From Pontibacter aquaedesilientis (lineage in GTDB: Bacteria > Bacteroidota > Bacteroidia > Cytophagales > Hymenobacteraceae): a stretch of 64,000 nt of DNA. Position numbers and translations under genes: made by a program. Position 1 is the stretch's first letter. Each line of letters starts with the position of its first letter. Shown here piece after piece: positions 19,149 to 27,990 of this stretch. The DNA lies in assembly GCF_014773225.1 (NCBI RefSeq), contig NZ_JACXAJ010000001.1, positions 248,001 to 312,000 of the forward strand. Reading direction: 5' to 3'. The notes under the pieces are model-generated. The model did no database searches and was not told the DNA's origin. It worked only from the letters and a program-made list of their open reading frames with translations.

Positions 19149-20513
19149 ATGCAGCAGCTCCTCAAGCCGATCGGCATTTACCCACTGGTATATTTCCGCA
19201 TCCTGTTCGGGTTGCTGATGTTCTGCGAAGGTATAGGCGCTGTACTGATCGACTGGGTGCAGGAGCATTACGTGGAGCCGACCATCCATTTTGGCTACAT
19301 CGGACTGGAGTGGTTAAAGCCGCTGCCCGGCTATGGCATGGTATACCTATACCTGACAATGGCCCTGCTAGGCTTTCTGATCATGGTGGGCTGGCGTTAT
19401 AAGGTCACTTCCTTTTTGTTCTTCCTGCTCTTTGGCTACAGTTTTTTTTGCGAGAAAACCCACTACCTCAATCACCATTACCTGATATGGCTCATCAGTG
19501 GCCTGATGGTCATTCTGCCCGCCCACCGCAAACTGTCGCTGGATGTGCGGCGACAGCCCGAACTCGAAAGCGAGGTGGCCCCGCAGTGGACGCTCTGGCT
19601 TTTCCGGGCGCAACTGGTGCTGGTGTACTTCTACGCCGGGGTGGCCAAACTGCAACCCGACTGGCTGGCGGCCAAGTCCGTGAGCATCTGGATGGCCGCC
19701 AAGACGCACTTTTACGTGATCGGGCCCTACCTCGACACGCCCGCCATGATCTGGCTGGTGGTGTGGGGCGGCATCGTGTTTGACTTTTCCATTGGCTTTG
19801 CCCTGCTCTGGCCTCGCACGCGGCTAGTTGCCTTTTGGGTGGCCTTTGCCTTCCACATTTTCAACTCGGCTGTGTTCCATGTGGGGGTGTTTCCTTATTT
19901 TATGATCGCGGCCAATGTGTTATTTTTCAGCCCGGAACAGATCGCCCGCTGGTTTTTCAAGAAGCGCATATCGCCTGAAACATGGACACTTGCACCGCTT
20001 AGGCAGCCCCGTTGGCAGCTACGACTGGGCGCGCAGTTCTGCATCGTATACCTGACCTGGCAACTGCTTTTTCCGCTGCGGCACTTTTTTATTCCCGGTG
20101 ACGTGAACTGGACCGAAGAGGGACATCGCTTCTCCTGGCGCATGATGCTGCGCACCAAAAGAGGCAGCGTAGATTTTCTGGTAAAGGATGGGGCCACACA
20201 GCACACCGTTTATGTGAACCCAGGCACCTACCTGGTGCGGGAGCAGATGCGGGAACTGCCCAAGCATCCGGACATGATCTGGCAATTCGCCCAGTTCCTG
20301 AAAACCGAGTACCAGCGGCAGGGGATGGAGAGGCCGCAGGTATACGCTATCTCCCAACTGAGTCTCAACGGCTACCCACCGCACCCCATCGTAGACCCAA
20401 CCGTCGATCTGGCGGCTGTGCCTTATACCTGGGGTGCCAAAAGCTGGGTGACACCGCGGCCCGAGGCCGATGGCTGGCCCTGGGCAAAACGGCTTGTGTC
20501 AGAGCGCAAATAA
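19149..20513 (+). CDS. HTTM / vitamin-K-dependent-carboxylase-like membrane protein
   Basis: The 454-residue protein starts with several transmembrane helices (YFRILFGLLMFCEGIGAVL; MVYLYLTMALLGFLIMVG; a Phe-rich segment FLFFLLFGYSFFCEK followed by HYLNHHYLIWL). A periplasmic domain follows with DVNWTEEGHRFSWRMMLR. This architecture is the HTTM family related to vitamin K-dependent gamma-glutamyl carboxylase. The eukaryotic relative carboxylates glutamate; bacterial members have no firmly known substrate. The conserved AGVAKLQPDWL segment lies between helices. It is a single gene converging on a cytochrome c gene. Confidence 0.85.
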   Translation: MQQLLKPIGIYPLVYFRILFGLLMFCEGIGAVLIDWVQEHYVEPTIHFGYIGLEWLKPLPGYGMVYLYLTMALLGFLIMVGWRYKVTSFLFFLLFGYSFFCEKTHYLNHHYLIWLISGLMVILPAHRKLSLDVRRQPELESEVAPQWTLWLFRAQLVLVYFYAGVAKLQPDWLAAKSVSIWMAAKTHFYVIGPYLDTPAMIWLVVWGGIVFDFSIGFALLWPRTRLVAFWVAFAFHIFNSAVFHVGVFPYFMIAANVLFFSPEQIARWFFKKRISPETWTLAPLRQPRWQLRLGAQFCIVYLTWQLLFPLRHFFIPGDVNWTEEGHRFSWRMMLRTKRGSVDFLVKDGATQHTVYVNPGTYLVREQMRELPKHPDMIWQFAQFLKTEYQRQGMERPQVYAISQLSLNGYPPHPIVDPTVDLAAVPYTWGAKSWVTPRPEADGWPWAKRLVSERK

Positions 20514-20569
20514 AATGCTTCTTCAGAGCCTGAACGCAGGTAGCCGGGCAATGCCGGCTCACTACCACC

Positions 20570-21184
20570 TTACTTACCTGGTGCTGCGCTCACGGGAGGT
20601 TGCGGGGCCGGTACTACGTTACTGATCGGTTTGGTTGATTTGAGGTAGGTGAAAACAGCCCGTAACTCCTCATCCGTCATGTGTGCGATCATTTCCCAGG
20701 GCATGGGTGGCAGCAGCATGCGTCCGTTCTCCATCCCCTTGTGCTTGCCCTGCCGTATCGCCGTGAAAAAGTTTTTTTCGGTCCAGTTGCCGATACCGGT
20801 TTTGTCGGAGGTCAGGTTGGAGGCGTAGGAAATGCCCCAGGGCCCTACCCAGGCGGTCAGGGTTTGGGTAACGGCCAGACCTTTCTTCTCCATTTCGGCA
20901 CGGTCTACATCAGGTGGCGGCATATTGGCTGGGTGTCCTGAGAGTGCCCGCGACATGTCATCTACAGGCCCTTTATCCGTCATTTTCTTGGGTGTGTGGC
21001 AGTCGTGGCAGCCAGCGATGAGCACCAGGTGCTCGCCCTGTTTCAGCAGCTGGTCGTTCTGCCCTGACGTCTGGGTGACTTTGATGTCATCATTGTTTTG
21101 CTCAGTACGGGCTTCGGAGCATTGGGCAAACAATGCGATGCAGGCTATTGCCAGGCAACCGATGAAAGAATGTATCCGCTTCAT
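20570..21184 (-). CDS. Monoheme c-type cytochrome lipoprotein
   Basis: The 204-residue protein has a lipoprotein-type signal (IACIALFAQCSE). The heme-attachment motif CHDCH follows, preceded by LKQGEHLVLIAG, and the likely axial ligand Met lies in RMLLPPMPWEMIAHMTDEEL, the usual distal-Met segment. One heme site is visible. It would carry electrons on the periplasmic face of a membrane. It diverges from an ECF sigma/anti-sigma pair 318 bp away, which makes it one conceivable target of that regulator, but nothing in the sequence proves it. Confidence 0.82.
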   Translation of the reverse strand: MKRIHSFIGCLAIACIALFAQCSEARTEQNNDDIKVTQTSGQNDQLLKQGEHLVLIAGCHDCHTPKKMTDKGPVDDMSRALSGHPANMPPPDVDRAEMEKKGLAVTQTLTAWVGPWGISYASNLTSDKTGIGNWTEKNFFTAIRQGKHKGMENGRMLLPPMPWEMIAHMTDEELRAVFTYLKSTKPISNVVPAPQPPVSAAPGK

Positions 21185-21501
21185 AGTTCTGAGTATTAGG
21201 TGAGAGGTAAATTTTTTTACGCTAAAATAACAAATAATATTTTAATAATTATATTTTAGCGAATTACTTAGTCAACAAACGGACAGCGAGGGTGAAAGGT
21301 CTAAACCAATCGGTACGGGAAGTGGCTTAAAGCGAACCGGCTACTTGCCTGCCATTGCCACAAAGGTTGATGGATATGAAGCTAACTGCAAACCTAACCT
21401 GAAGTATTGCCAGCACAGGGGAGCGACTAATTGTACTTTAACTAAAAAGTTGTTTTGCCGTTCAACTCTTGCAAAGCCATTAATCGGTGAAATCAAACTA
21501 T
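21185..21501. other. Promoter region between cytochrome c and ECF sigma genes
   Basis: About 317 bp between divergent genes. It is AT-rich at 21215-21265 next to the cytochrome start, then of average composition. I see no ORF with family resemblance, no hairpin and no repeat. ECF sigma factors often autoregulate, so a recognition site may lie here, but I could not identify one. Confidence 0.4.
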
Positions 21502-22035
21502 ATGTCAGGATTTTTTTTTCAGGATGAGACGGAGCAAAGCATGGTTGCCGCGCTCAGGCAGGGCAGGCAGGAAATGCTAGGGAAACTGTACGACGCTTAC
21601 GCGCCCGTGATGATGGGGGTGATTTCCCGGATTGTGGCGGATACGGAAGTGGCGGAGCAAGTGCTCCAGGAAACTTTTGTCGCCATCTGGACACGCATCG
21701 GGGTATACGACGCCTCCAAAGAGCGCCTGCTCACCTGGGGACTGGCCATCGCCCGGGGCATAGCCCTGGAAGCCGTGAAAGCGGATCGTTACACATCCTT
21801 TGCCCAAAACGAAACTAACCCGTCGCCAAATAAAAATGTACCTTTGCTGAACGGACAGCTTGGTCGCGAAGATATTTGCTCGCTTGCCCCACTGGAAAAG
21901 AGAGCGCTCGAACTGCTATACCTGAAGGGGCGCAGCTGCGCCGAAACGGCAGGGGAGCTCCACATGTCCGAGACAGCATTGAAGGAAGTGCTCAAAAGTG
22001 CATTCACCCATTTAAAGGCAGATAAATCAGCATGA
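21502..22035 (+). CDS. ECF-family RNA polymerase sigma factor
   Basis: I start at ATG 21502; a GTG start at 21487 is also open. The 177 residues show sigma region 2 (LGKLYDAYAPVMMGVISRIV and AEQVLQETFVAIW) and region 4 (LAPLEKRALELLYLKGRSCAETAGELHMSETALKE, a helix-turn-helix). The linker is unusually short on region-3 features, as is normal for ECF factors. Its stop overlaps the start of the next gene (ATGA at 22032), so the two are translationally coupled. The partner is a cupin-containing anti-sigma factor. Confidence 0.9.
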   Translation: MSGFFFQDETEQSMVAALRQGRQEMLGKLYDAYAPVMMGVISRIVADTEVAEQVLQETFVAIWTRIGVYDASKERLLTWGLAIARGIALEAVKADRYTSFAQNETNPSPNKNVPLLNGQLGREDICSLAPLEKRALELLYLKGRSCAETAGELHMSETALKEVLKSAFTHLKADKSA

Positions 22036-22646
22036 ACACAGTTGCAGAGTTTATAGAATCAGGTATACTGGAGCTATATGTACTGGGGGCTGCCAGCGAA
22101 GCAGATGTGCTTGCCGTAGAAAAGATGGCCGCCACCCACCCCGAAGTAAAAGAGGAGATCAGCGAGATCAGCCGGGCCATGGAGCACTATGCCCAGTCAC
22201 GCGCCGTGAAGCCCCGCGCCACGGTCAAGACACTGTTGATGGCCACCATCGACTACCTGGAGCGCATGAAGAAAGGGGAACTGCCGGAGTCGCCCCCGGT
22301 GCTGACGCCGCATTCCCGCCGCAGCGATTTTGACAAGTGGCTGCTGCACCAAGACGCCGTGCACCCCGCCGATGCCGAACAGATCCATGCCCGCATCATC
22401 GGTTATACCCCCACCGCCACCACCGCCATTGTGTGGGTACGGGAACAAACCGAAGAGGAAATACACCACGACGAGCACGAACGCTTCCTGATCGTGGAGG
22501 GCACCTGCCTGATGCGCGCCGGAGAAAAAAACTATAACCTGGCCGCCGGCGATTTTTTTGAAGTGCCACTGCACGCCCCCCATCAACTGACCGTAACATC
22601 GGCTATACCCTGCAAAGCCATTCTGCAACGGCTAAGCGTAGTGTAG
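22032..22646 (+). CDS. Cupin-fused anti-sigma factor (ChrR-like arrangement)
   Basis: The first ~60 residues (FIESGILELYVLGAASEAD, then ATHPEVKEEISEI) resemble the sigma-binding N-terminus of RskA-type anti-sigma factors. No transmembrane segment follows. Residues ~115-200 form a cupin barrel with a metal-ligand set EIHHDEHERFLIVEG and a closing HAPHQL. ChrR, the singlet-oxygen anti-sigma factor, has the same domain order, but its N-domain binds zinc through His/Cys and this one has no Cys there. It should be a cytosolic factor releasing the sigma when the cupin senses a metal, oxidant or organic ligand. The signal is inferred. It overlaps the sigma gene by 4 bp. Confidence 0.8.
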   Translation: MNTVAEFIESGILELYVLGAASEADVLAVEKMAATHPEVKEEISEISRAMEHYAQSRAVKPRATVKTLLMATIDYLERMKKGELPESPPVLTPHSRRSDFDKWLLHQDAVHPADAEQIHARIIGYTPTATTAIVWVREQTEEEIHHDEHERFLIVEGTCLMRAGEKNYNLAAGDFFEVPLHAPHQLTVTSAIPCKAILQRLSVV

Positions 22647-22809
22647 CGCCTGTTTAGGGTGGTCAAACGGTGGCCTGAAAGGCAGAAGCTAGCCTAAGGC
22701 GTTGGCAAATAAAAAAGGCTGGTAATTATCAGTGAAATAATGGTAGCTTTGTAAGCCTCCAATTTGAAACCCCTGTCGGATAACATTCTACCGGCTGACA
22801 TGTTAGACA

Positions 22810-24027
22810 ATGATGAAGAACGATATCCAGGTAGGGGCATTGCCCTACGAAAAGCCAGCATCCATTATACCTGAAAATGATCAGGCCCGCCTGCGGGCGC
22901 TTTACAGGTACGAGATACTGGATTCGGCCCCGGAAGAGTTTTTCGAGAAGATAACCCGCATGGTAGCCCGTCTTTTGAATACGCCCAGTGCCTTTATCTC
23001 GCTTGTGGATGCAGACAGAGTATGGTACAAAGCCAATTTCAGTACGCTGGATGTGCCCTGCGTAGACCGGGAAGACAGCCTCTGCTCGCTCACCATCATC
23101 AACGAGGAGAAGGTAACTGTTTTTGAGAACACCCACGACATCCCCTCGTTGCTGAGCAGCCCTTTTGTGAGCAGCGAAAACGGCATCCGGTTTTATGCCG
23201 GCGCTCCGCTAATAACACATGACGGTTACAACCTGGGTACGCTGTGCGTAATAGACGGCAAGCCCCGAACCATCAGCGAAGAGGAGCAGAAAATTCTTCT
23301 GGATCTGGCCAATCTGGTCATGAACCACATCGAGATGCGCGCGATGGCCCGCAAGGCAATACGCAAGCACGACGAACTGTATGCGGGTTTGGTGCGGGAG
23401 GTGGAGGTTCCCCTCAGGGAGCAGCAATTGCTTTTGAAAGAGGCGCTCCACGTGCCAAAGCCCGTTAACATTCTCAAAACGGCCATACAACTGGTAGACG
23501 ACATGAGCGATAACGTGAGAATGCTTCAGGCTTCCTCCCTGAAAGAGGAAGATGTGCTTATTCTGCAACGCGAAATGGTGCCCATCGCTACGATTGCCAA
23601 AAATGTGGTGGATGAACTGACCCCACTGGCGGATGCCAAAGAACTGGAGGTTTTCTTTACGGTAGCCAGCCGTCGTGAGCTGTTGGTAGACCCAGACATG
23701 GTATACGAAGCAATATTCCTGCTTCTCAATCACCTGATCAAATACACCCCAAAGCAGAGCTCCATCGCCATCGACATATTTGAGGACGAGCAGCGGTTTA
23801 TCGTCGAGATCAGCAATGAGCACAGCACTCTGACCAAAGCCGACCTGAGCAAAATGTTCTTTCGCTATGCGACCCTGGAAGGCAAAGCAACCGGGAATGA
23901 GCACTCCAGCGGGCTGGAACTGGCCCTTGTCAAAAACATCGTACACAGTCACGGCGCATCCATAGTGGCCAGAGTGGCCGAGCGTGGCGAAGGCACCAAC
24001 ATCGTGATCGATTTTCCGACGGTATAG
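22810..24027 (+). CDS. GAF protein with degenerate histidine-kinase-like C-terminus
   Basis: This 405-residue protein opens with a GAF domain (about 25-170: DQARLRALYRYEILDSAPEE, then FISLVDADRVWYKANF and FYAGAPLITHDGYNLGTLCV), as in many cytoplasmic hybrid sensors. The second half looks like a HisKA/HATPase pair but has lost key residues. The His-box position reads VREVEVPLREQ with no His, the G1 box (normally D-G-G) reads ISNEHSTLTKADL, and G2 reads SGLELALVKNIVHSHGA. An N-box-like LNHLIKYTP remains. It may bind a partner or nucleotide without phosphotransfer. Either of the first two ATG codons could be the start. Confidence 0.75.
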   Translation: MMKNDIQVGALPYEKPASIIPENDQARLRALYRYEILDSAPEEFFEKITRMVARLLNTPSAFISLVDADRVWYKANFSTLDVPCVDREDSLCSLTIINEEKVTVFENTHDIPSLLSSPFVSSENGIRFYAGAPLITHDGYNLGTLCVIDGKPRTISEEEQKILLDLANLVMNHIEMRAMARKAIRKHDELYAGLVREVEVPLREQQLLLKEALHVPKPVNILKTAIQLVDDMSDNVRMLQASSLKEEDVLILQREMVPIATIAKNVVDELTPLADAKELEVFFTVASRRELLVDPDMVYEAIFLLLNHLIKYTPKQSSIAIDIFEDEQRFIVEISNEHSTLTKADLSKMFFRYATLEGKATGNEHSSGLELALVKNIVHSHGASIVARVAERGEGTNIVIDFPTV

Positions 24028-24095
24028 GCAGTGGTTGTGTAGATGAGGCTAGGGCGCATAAACTCCTACCCGAATACCAGCCCTTACACCCTGAA

Positions 24096-24728
24096 CTAGC
24101 CTCTTTCGGGCATCATTCTCTTTTGGCTACTATCGTAGTATTTGTTGAATTTGCCCTTGTATTCCTCTTCGTTCAGGGTGCCATCGGCGTCTGCCTCGTT
24201 CCACATGGTATGCAGCCCGTCGGCATATTCTCTTTGGTCCAGCAAGTTGTTGTTATTCTTATCCCAGTTTTCGAATAACTGGGCCTTGGCAAGTTGGGTA
24301 TTAAACTCGTTCATGCTGAGTTTGTTGTCTTTGTTATTGTCCCATGCCGCCCAGTCCCAGTTGGGGTTGTCTTTAAAGCCGAAGTCGTTTGCGGCCGTGC
24401 TCCACTCGCTTTTGTCCAGGGTGTTATCCCCATTTGTGTCCCAAGTGCTAAAAAAGGATGTAGCAAACTCCTCTTTGTTTAGCATATTGTCATTGTTGGC
24501 GTCCCAACCTGTAAAATAGTCGGTGGCAGCAAAATCAGTATACATTCGGGTGCCGTCTATCGCGCTGGCTGTACCTGCAAATCTCCCTGTTTTTTCGGTT
24601 CGCACAGCGGCGGTGTCCTCTGCCATATCTTTTTTATCATTGCCGCCGCAGGCCGCCAAGCCCCCTAATACGAATAGGGTCAATCCTGCCCTGAAGTATC
24701 GCTTTAGATTGTTGAAGTGGTTTTTCAT
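24096..24728 (-). CDS. EF-hand lipoprotein with four to five calcium loops
   Basis: I start at ATG 24728 (MKNHFNNLKRY); an upstream start adds nine residues. A lipoprotein signal ends in GGLAAC. Tandem EF-hand loops follow: DANNDNMLNKEE, DTNGDNTLDKSE, DNNKDNKLSMNE, DKNNNNLLDQRE, and a weaker fifth, EADADGTLNEEE. Each repeat has a W after F/Y about five residues before the loop (FTGWDANND, FSTWDTNGD, WAAWDNNKD, FENWDKNNN). It is a periplasmic or surface calcium-binding lipoprotein. The partner and role are unknown. Confidence 0.85.
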   Translation of the reverse strand: MKNHFNNLKRYFRAGLTLFVLGGLAACGGNDKKDMAEDTAAVRTEKTGRFAGTASAIDGTRMYTDFAATDYFTGWDANNDNMLNKEEFATSFFSTWDTNGDNTLDKSEWSTAANDFGFKDNPNWDWAAWDNNKDNKLSMNEFNTQLAKAQLFENWDKNNNNLLDQREYADGLHTMWNEADADGTLNEEEYKGKFNKYYDSSQKRMMPERG

Positions 24729-25054
24729 GGTTGTAATTGGTTTTATGTAACACAAGTTGTTCCTATGATTTACGAGTGCCCGGTACAGATGGGCTAATAT
24801 TATCTGCTTATTAGTCAGTTGGTTGCAGCTTGTTTGGGGCTAGTGATAAATCCATCGGAACAGCGTATTTACCGCTCGGGCTGTACCAGTATCGGCAGAA
24901 GGTCAGGTTTGCATTGATTGAGGTTGTGCCACAGGCTGGAGGGAACGGCTTACGGAAAAGAGAAACCGGTTATCGGTGAAAAATAAATGTTCAGGATCAC
25001 ATTAGAATAGTTTAAATTATATATACTTGTGCTATACTTTTCCGAGTTAAGATC
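24729..25054. other. Intergenic stretch between divergent genes
   Basis: This 326-bp region must hold the promoters of the EF-hand lipoprotein (-) and a barrel protein (+). The last 60 bases before the + gene are very AT-rich. No ORF, hairpin or repeat stood out. Confidence 0.4.
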
Positions 25055-25672
25055 ATGCAAACACTTTGTCGTGCTATCGCCCTTACGCTGCTGCTGCTGG
25101 CCGTTATTCAAGTTTCGTTAAAAGCCCAGGACAGCCCTCGCAAGGGGTATATCGGGGTAGGGCTGGGGCCAAGTTTCTTACTGGGCAGCAAGGAGGTTAA
25201 AACCGGCACGGGGCTGCATTTGAACCTGCTGAATGTTGGCTACACCATAGGCAAAGGATTTGGCATAACGGGCACATGGGTGGGCGGAGCGCATGCCCTT
25301 GATGTGGAGGACGCAGGACATCACCATGGAAGCAGTTCCACATCGTCGGCACACGTTGAGGTAAACTACGGTGTGCTGATGATTGGCCCGATGTATACCT
25401 TGAATCTGACGGATGTAGATGCTTTGGATGTCAGGTTACGTTTGGGGTCATTTTATACCTCCGAAAAAAGAACTTCCGAAACACTTGTGTATACCTCCGA
25501 AAACAGAACACTCGGCACTTCGATCGGGATAGGTTATCGTAGGAAATTTGCAAACCGCTGGAGCCTGATGCTCTCCTCCGATTATTATGCAGGCAAACAG
25601 CAAATCTATGTGGCAGGAGACCAGAGTACCCGTATCCTGAACTTTACCTCTGGCGTGGGCTTTATGTTGTAA
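25055..25672 (+). CDS. Predicted outer-membrane beta-barrel protein
   Basis: The 205-residue protein has a signal peptide (IALTLLLLAVIQVSLKAQ). Alternating strands follow, beginning YIGVGLGPSFLLGSKE, with later strands GFGITGTWVGG, EVNYGVLMIGPMYTLNL, LDVRLRLGSFYTSE and a C-terminal strand ILNFTSGVGFML. A His-rich loop, AGHHHGSSSTSSAH, sits near residues 89-103 and might bind metal. It resembles small outer-membrane proteins of Bacteroidota generally but no named family. No functional neighbour is apparent; the REP-like array begins just after it. Confidence 0.6.
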   Translation: MQTLCRAIALTLLLLAVIQVSLKAQDSPRKGYIGVGLGPSFLLGSKEVKTGTGLHLNLLNVGYTIGKGFGITGTWVGGAHALDVEDAGHHHGSSSTSSAHVEVNYGVLMIGPMYTLNLTDVDALDVRLRLGSFYTSEKRTSETLVYTSENRTLGTSIGIGYRRKFANRWSLMLSSDYYAGKQQIYVAGDQSTRILNFTSGVGFML

Positions 25673-25700
25673 AAGGTAAGGTATAGCTGCGTGGGAAAAA

Positions 25701-25871
25701 GGCACGAGCTGTAAGCTCGCGCCAGCGGAGGAGTGCTTAACTATGCTGGTGCGGTAACTATGCTAGTGCGAGTTGATGTGCTAGTGCGAGCTTGCAGCTC
25801 GTACTGTTACTTTTTCTGAAGGTATAGCTGCGTGGACAGGTATAGGCACGAGCTGTAAGCTCGCGCCAGCG
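25701..25871. repeat. REP-like repeats, cluster A
   Basis: A single half-unit lies at 25701-25727 (GCACGAGCTGTAAGCTCGCG) and a full unit at 25780-25871. A full unit has two inverted halves around the short palindrome GAGCT-NNN-AGCTC: first CTAGTGCGAGCTTGCAGCTC, then the core GGTATAGCTGCGTGGA, then the reverse-oriented half ending CGCGCCAGCG. Partial halves lie between. The layout resembles bacterial REP/BIME units. Confidence 0.85.
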
Positions 25872-25895
25872 AGGCTAGCGGTGCGCCAGTGAGGT

Positions 25896-26804
25896 TTACT
25901 CCTGCGCCGACTTCTCTACCATCCGGATGGGGAGGTCTTTCTGGTAATCGTACAGCTTGAGTTCCTGAATGTTGGCCGGGAGCCCGAAGCCATTTTCCAG
26001 CAGGGCTTTTGAAACGGCCTGCATGATTCGGCCTTTCAGCAGCACGACGTTTTTCTTATAATCCTTGGTTTCGGCCCAGAAAAACACTTTGATGTTTAAG
26101 GTGCTCACGTCGAGTAAGTCTACTGCGGCATAGGGAGGGTCCTCCTGCAAGACGCCAGGTACACCCAAGGCTGTTCTCTCAATCAGGTCAATGGCTGCCT
26201 GTGCATCATCATTGTAATCTATACCCACCACAAAGTCCATCCGGATACGGCCGTTTTGGGTCAGGTTAGTTACTTTGGAGCTCAGTATTTTGGCATTCGG
26301 GATGTACACATCCCGGCTATCAAAGGTGAGGAGGTGGGTGGAGCGCAGGTGCAGGTTCTGTACTTTCCCGATGGTGTCTTCTACCTCGATGGTGTCCGTT
26401 ATCTCGAAGGGACGGTCGAAGGCAAGTATCAGGCCGGCCAGGAAGTTCTCGGCAATATCCTTGAATGCAAAACCAATCACAAACGCAGATAAGCCTGCGC
26501 TCGCCAGCAAGCCACCCGCCACACCGCTTAGGCCAAGCGCCTGCAAGCCCAGCAGTAGCCCAATGAATATGACAATCCACCGGGTGACCATCGCGATATA
26601 CCGGCCCGTGATCTTGTCATGGGATTTGGTGGTCAGCCGACCTTCCAGCCAATTTTTGATCTTACCCGCCAGCCACACCGCCACCACAAAGATGAGGATG
26701 GTGAGCAGAATGTTGGGAAGCAGAAACAGAAATTTTTCCCAGTAGTAGTTAATCACCGAGATCAGATCAGCGGAAGAATTGCGGTAGGCGTCTTGCATAT
26801 ACAA
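25896..26804 (-). CDS. Small-conductance mechanosensitive channel (MscS family)
   Basis: The 302-residue protein has N-terminal membrane helices (FLLPNILLTILIFVVAVWLA and VTRWIVIFIGLLLGLQAL). The pore helix is AGGLLASAGLSAFVIGFAFK, directly followed by DIAENFLAGLILAFDRPFEI, and the beta-domain has DTIEVEDTIGKVQ and VYIPNAKILSSKVTNLTQN. These are the MscS hallmarks. It releases solutes when turgor rises. It is flanked on both sides by REP-like repeats. Confidence 0.92.
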   Translation of the reverse strand: MYMQDAYRNSSADLISVINYYWEKFLFLLPNILLTILIFVVAVWLAGKIKNWLEGRLTTKSHDKITGRYIAMVTRWIVIFIGLLLGLQALGLSGVAGGLLASAGLSAFVIGFAFKDIAENFLAGLILAFDRPFEITDTIEVEDTIGKVQNLHLRSTHLLTFDSRDVYIPNAKILSSKVTNLTQNGRIRMDFVVGIDYNDDAQAAIDLIERTALGVPGVLQEDPPYAAVDLLDVSTLNIKVFFWAETKDYKKNVVLLKGRIMQAVSKALLENGFGLPANIQELKLYDYQKDLPIRMVEKSAQE

Positions 26805-26989
26805 GGTGTTTGGTTTGAGACAGCAGTTACTACCAACCAGCGCAGCTTTTATTTAACACGCTTATGTCAGTGTAACTGCTCTTTCTAAACGGCAGGCCAA
26901 AGTTACAGTTGCAGTAAGCACCTGGCTTAAGGCTTTGGAATGGCCTGATAAAGTACTTCTGGCCTATGTACAGACCATCCGGTATGTTC

Positions 26990-27186
26990 GCTGGTGCGGG
27001 CTTGTAGCTCCTACTGTTGCTTTTTCTGAAGGGATAACTGCGTGGAAAGGTATAGGCGCGAGCTGCAAGCTCGCGCCAGCGGAGAGTAAATATGCTAGTG
27101 CTAGCTTGTAGCTCGTACTGTTACTTTAGCTGATAATACAGCTGCGTAGAAAATGAAAAGGCACGAGCTACAAGCTCGCGCCAGCG
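26990..27186. repeat. REP-like repeats, cluster B (two full units)
   Basis: Two tandem full units lie at 26990-27081 and 27094-27186. Each pairs a half containing GCTTGTAGCTC with an inverse half containing GAGCTRCAAGCTCGCGCCAG, separated by about 40 bp with CTGATAATACAGCTGCGT or similar. They fill most of the 396-bp gap between mscS and a small lipoprotein gene; the 26805-26989 remainder holds only the mscS promoter region. Confidence 0.85.
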
Positions 27187-27200
27187 AAGGAGTAAAATTG

Positions 27201-27482
27201 CTAGTATTCGCTTCTTCTTTTAGCTCTTTCCTCTAGCGCTTTTAGTTCATGCTCAGCGGCATTAAGCCTGTCTTTAGCGGCTTTTTCACGTTGCCTGGCT
27301 TCTTCCGATAACCGCTCTGCCTCGCGTACCTCTTTTTTCAGTTGATCTACCTCCTGTTGCTGCGTCACTATAGCAGGGTCGTCAGATACCTGACTACCTC
27401 CGAAGGTGGAGCAGCCCAACAACAGCGGGAACAGCAATATGAAACAAAAAGATGAAATAGATTTATGTGTAAGTTCTTTCAT
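27201..27482 (-). CDS. Small coiled-coil lipoprotein
   Basis: This 93-residue product has a lipoprotein signal ending LLFPLLLGC. After a Ser/Gly-rich linker it is one long charged helix (VDQLKKEVREAERLSEEARQ and onward, residues ~42-90) that would form a coiled coil, ending KRRSEY. I recognise no family. The size and shape recall Lpp-like or spacer lipoproteins, but sequence similarity is not evident. It is nested in the REP-like array and is more AT-rich upstream than its neighbours. Confidence 0.6.
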   Translation of the reverse strand: MKELTHKSISSFCFILLFPLLLGCSTFGGSQVSDDPAIVTQQQEVDQLKKEVREAERLSEEARQREKAAKDRLNAAEHELKALEERAKRRSEY

Positions 27483-27736
27483 AATATGTTATTTATGTCT
27501 CTATAGTTACCTACGATTGCATCAATATAAACGATTTCATTTACTGATACTTACACGCAAATAGCAACCTTTAAAATCCTTATAATCTATATGGGATATG
27601 ACTAAGAAGTGATGAAAATACAGGTATGAATTACTAAGGATTAGTGTAGCTGTGGAAAACCAAATAAGGATTTATAAGATTGGATTTATCGTAATTCAGG
27701 GTCTGCTTCCAATGTCGTTAGCTATACCTAGTACTT
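27483..27736. other. AT-rich intergenic stretch
   Basis: A low-GC stretch upstream of the small lipoprotein. I see no ORF or RNA. Base composition drops sharply here relative to the mscS region, and this is the start of the AT-rich accessory segment. One TATACCT copy lies at its right end, just before the next REP-like unit. Confidence 0.4.
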
Positions 27737-27983
27737 GCTAATGCGAGCTTGTGGTTCAAGCTGTTACCTGTGCTGACGGTATAGCTGCGTGGAAAAGATA
27801 AAGGCACGAGCTACAAGCTCGCGCCAGCGAAGGGCCAGCGAGGGTAAGCAGTCTTTTGCTGTGGCTGAATTTAAGCATGCTGGTGTGAGCTTGTAGCTCG
27901 TATCTTCTCTTTCAGGTAATATCAAACTCAAGTAAACGCATGCTAGTGCAAGCACATGCTGGTGCGAGCTTGTAGCTCGTATC
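27737..27983. repeat. REP-like repeats, cluster C
   Basis: A full unit lies at 27737-27829, its first half degenerate (GCGAGCTTGTGGTTCAAGCT). Two single halves in the same orientation lie at 27879-27903 and 27958-27983 (GCGAGCTTGTAGCTCGTATC). The last one ends 7 bp before the stop of the transposase pseudogene, a typical position for REP elements relative to their RAYT gene. Confidence 0.8.
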
Positions 27984-27990
27984 TCCACTA

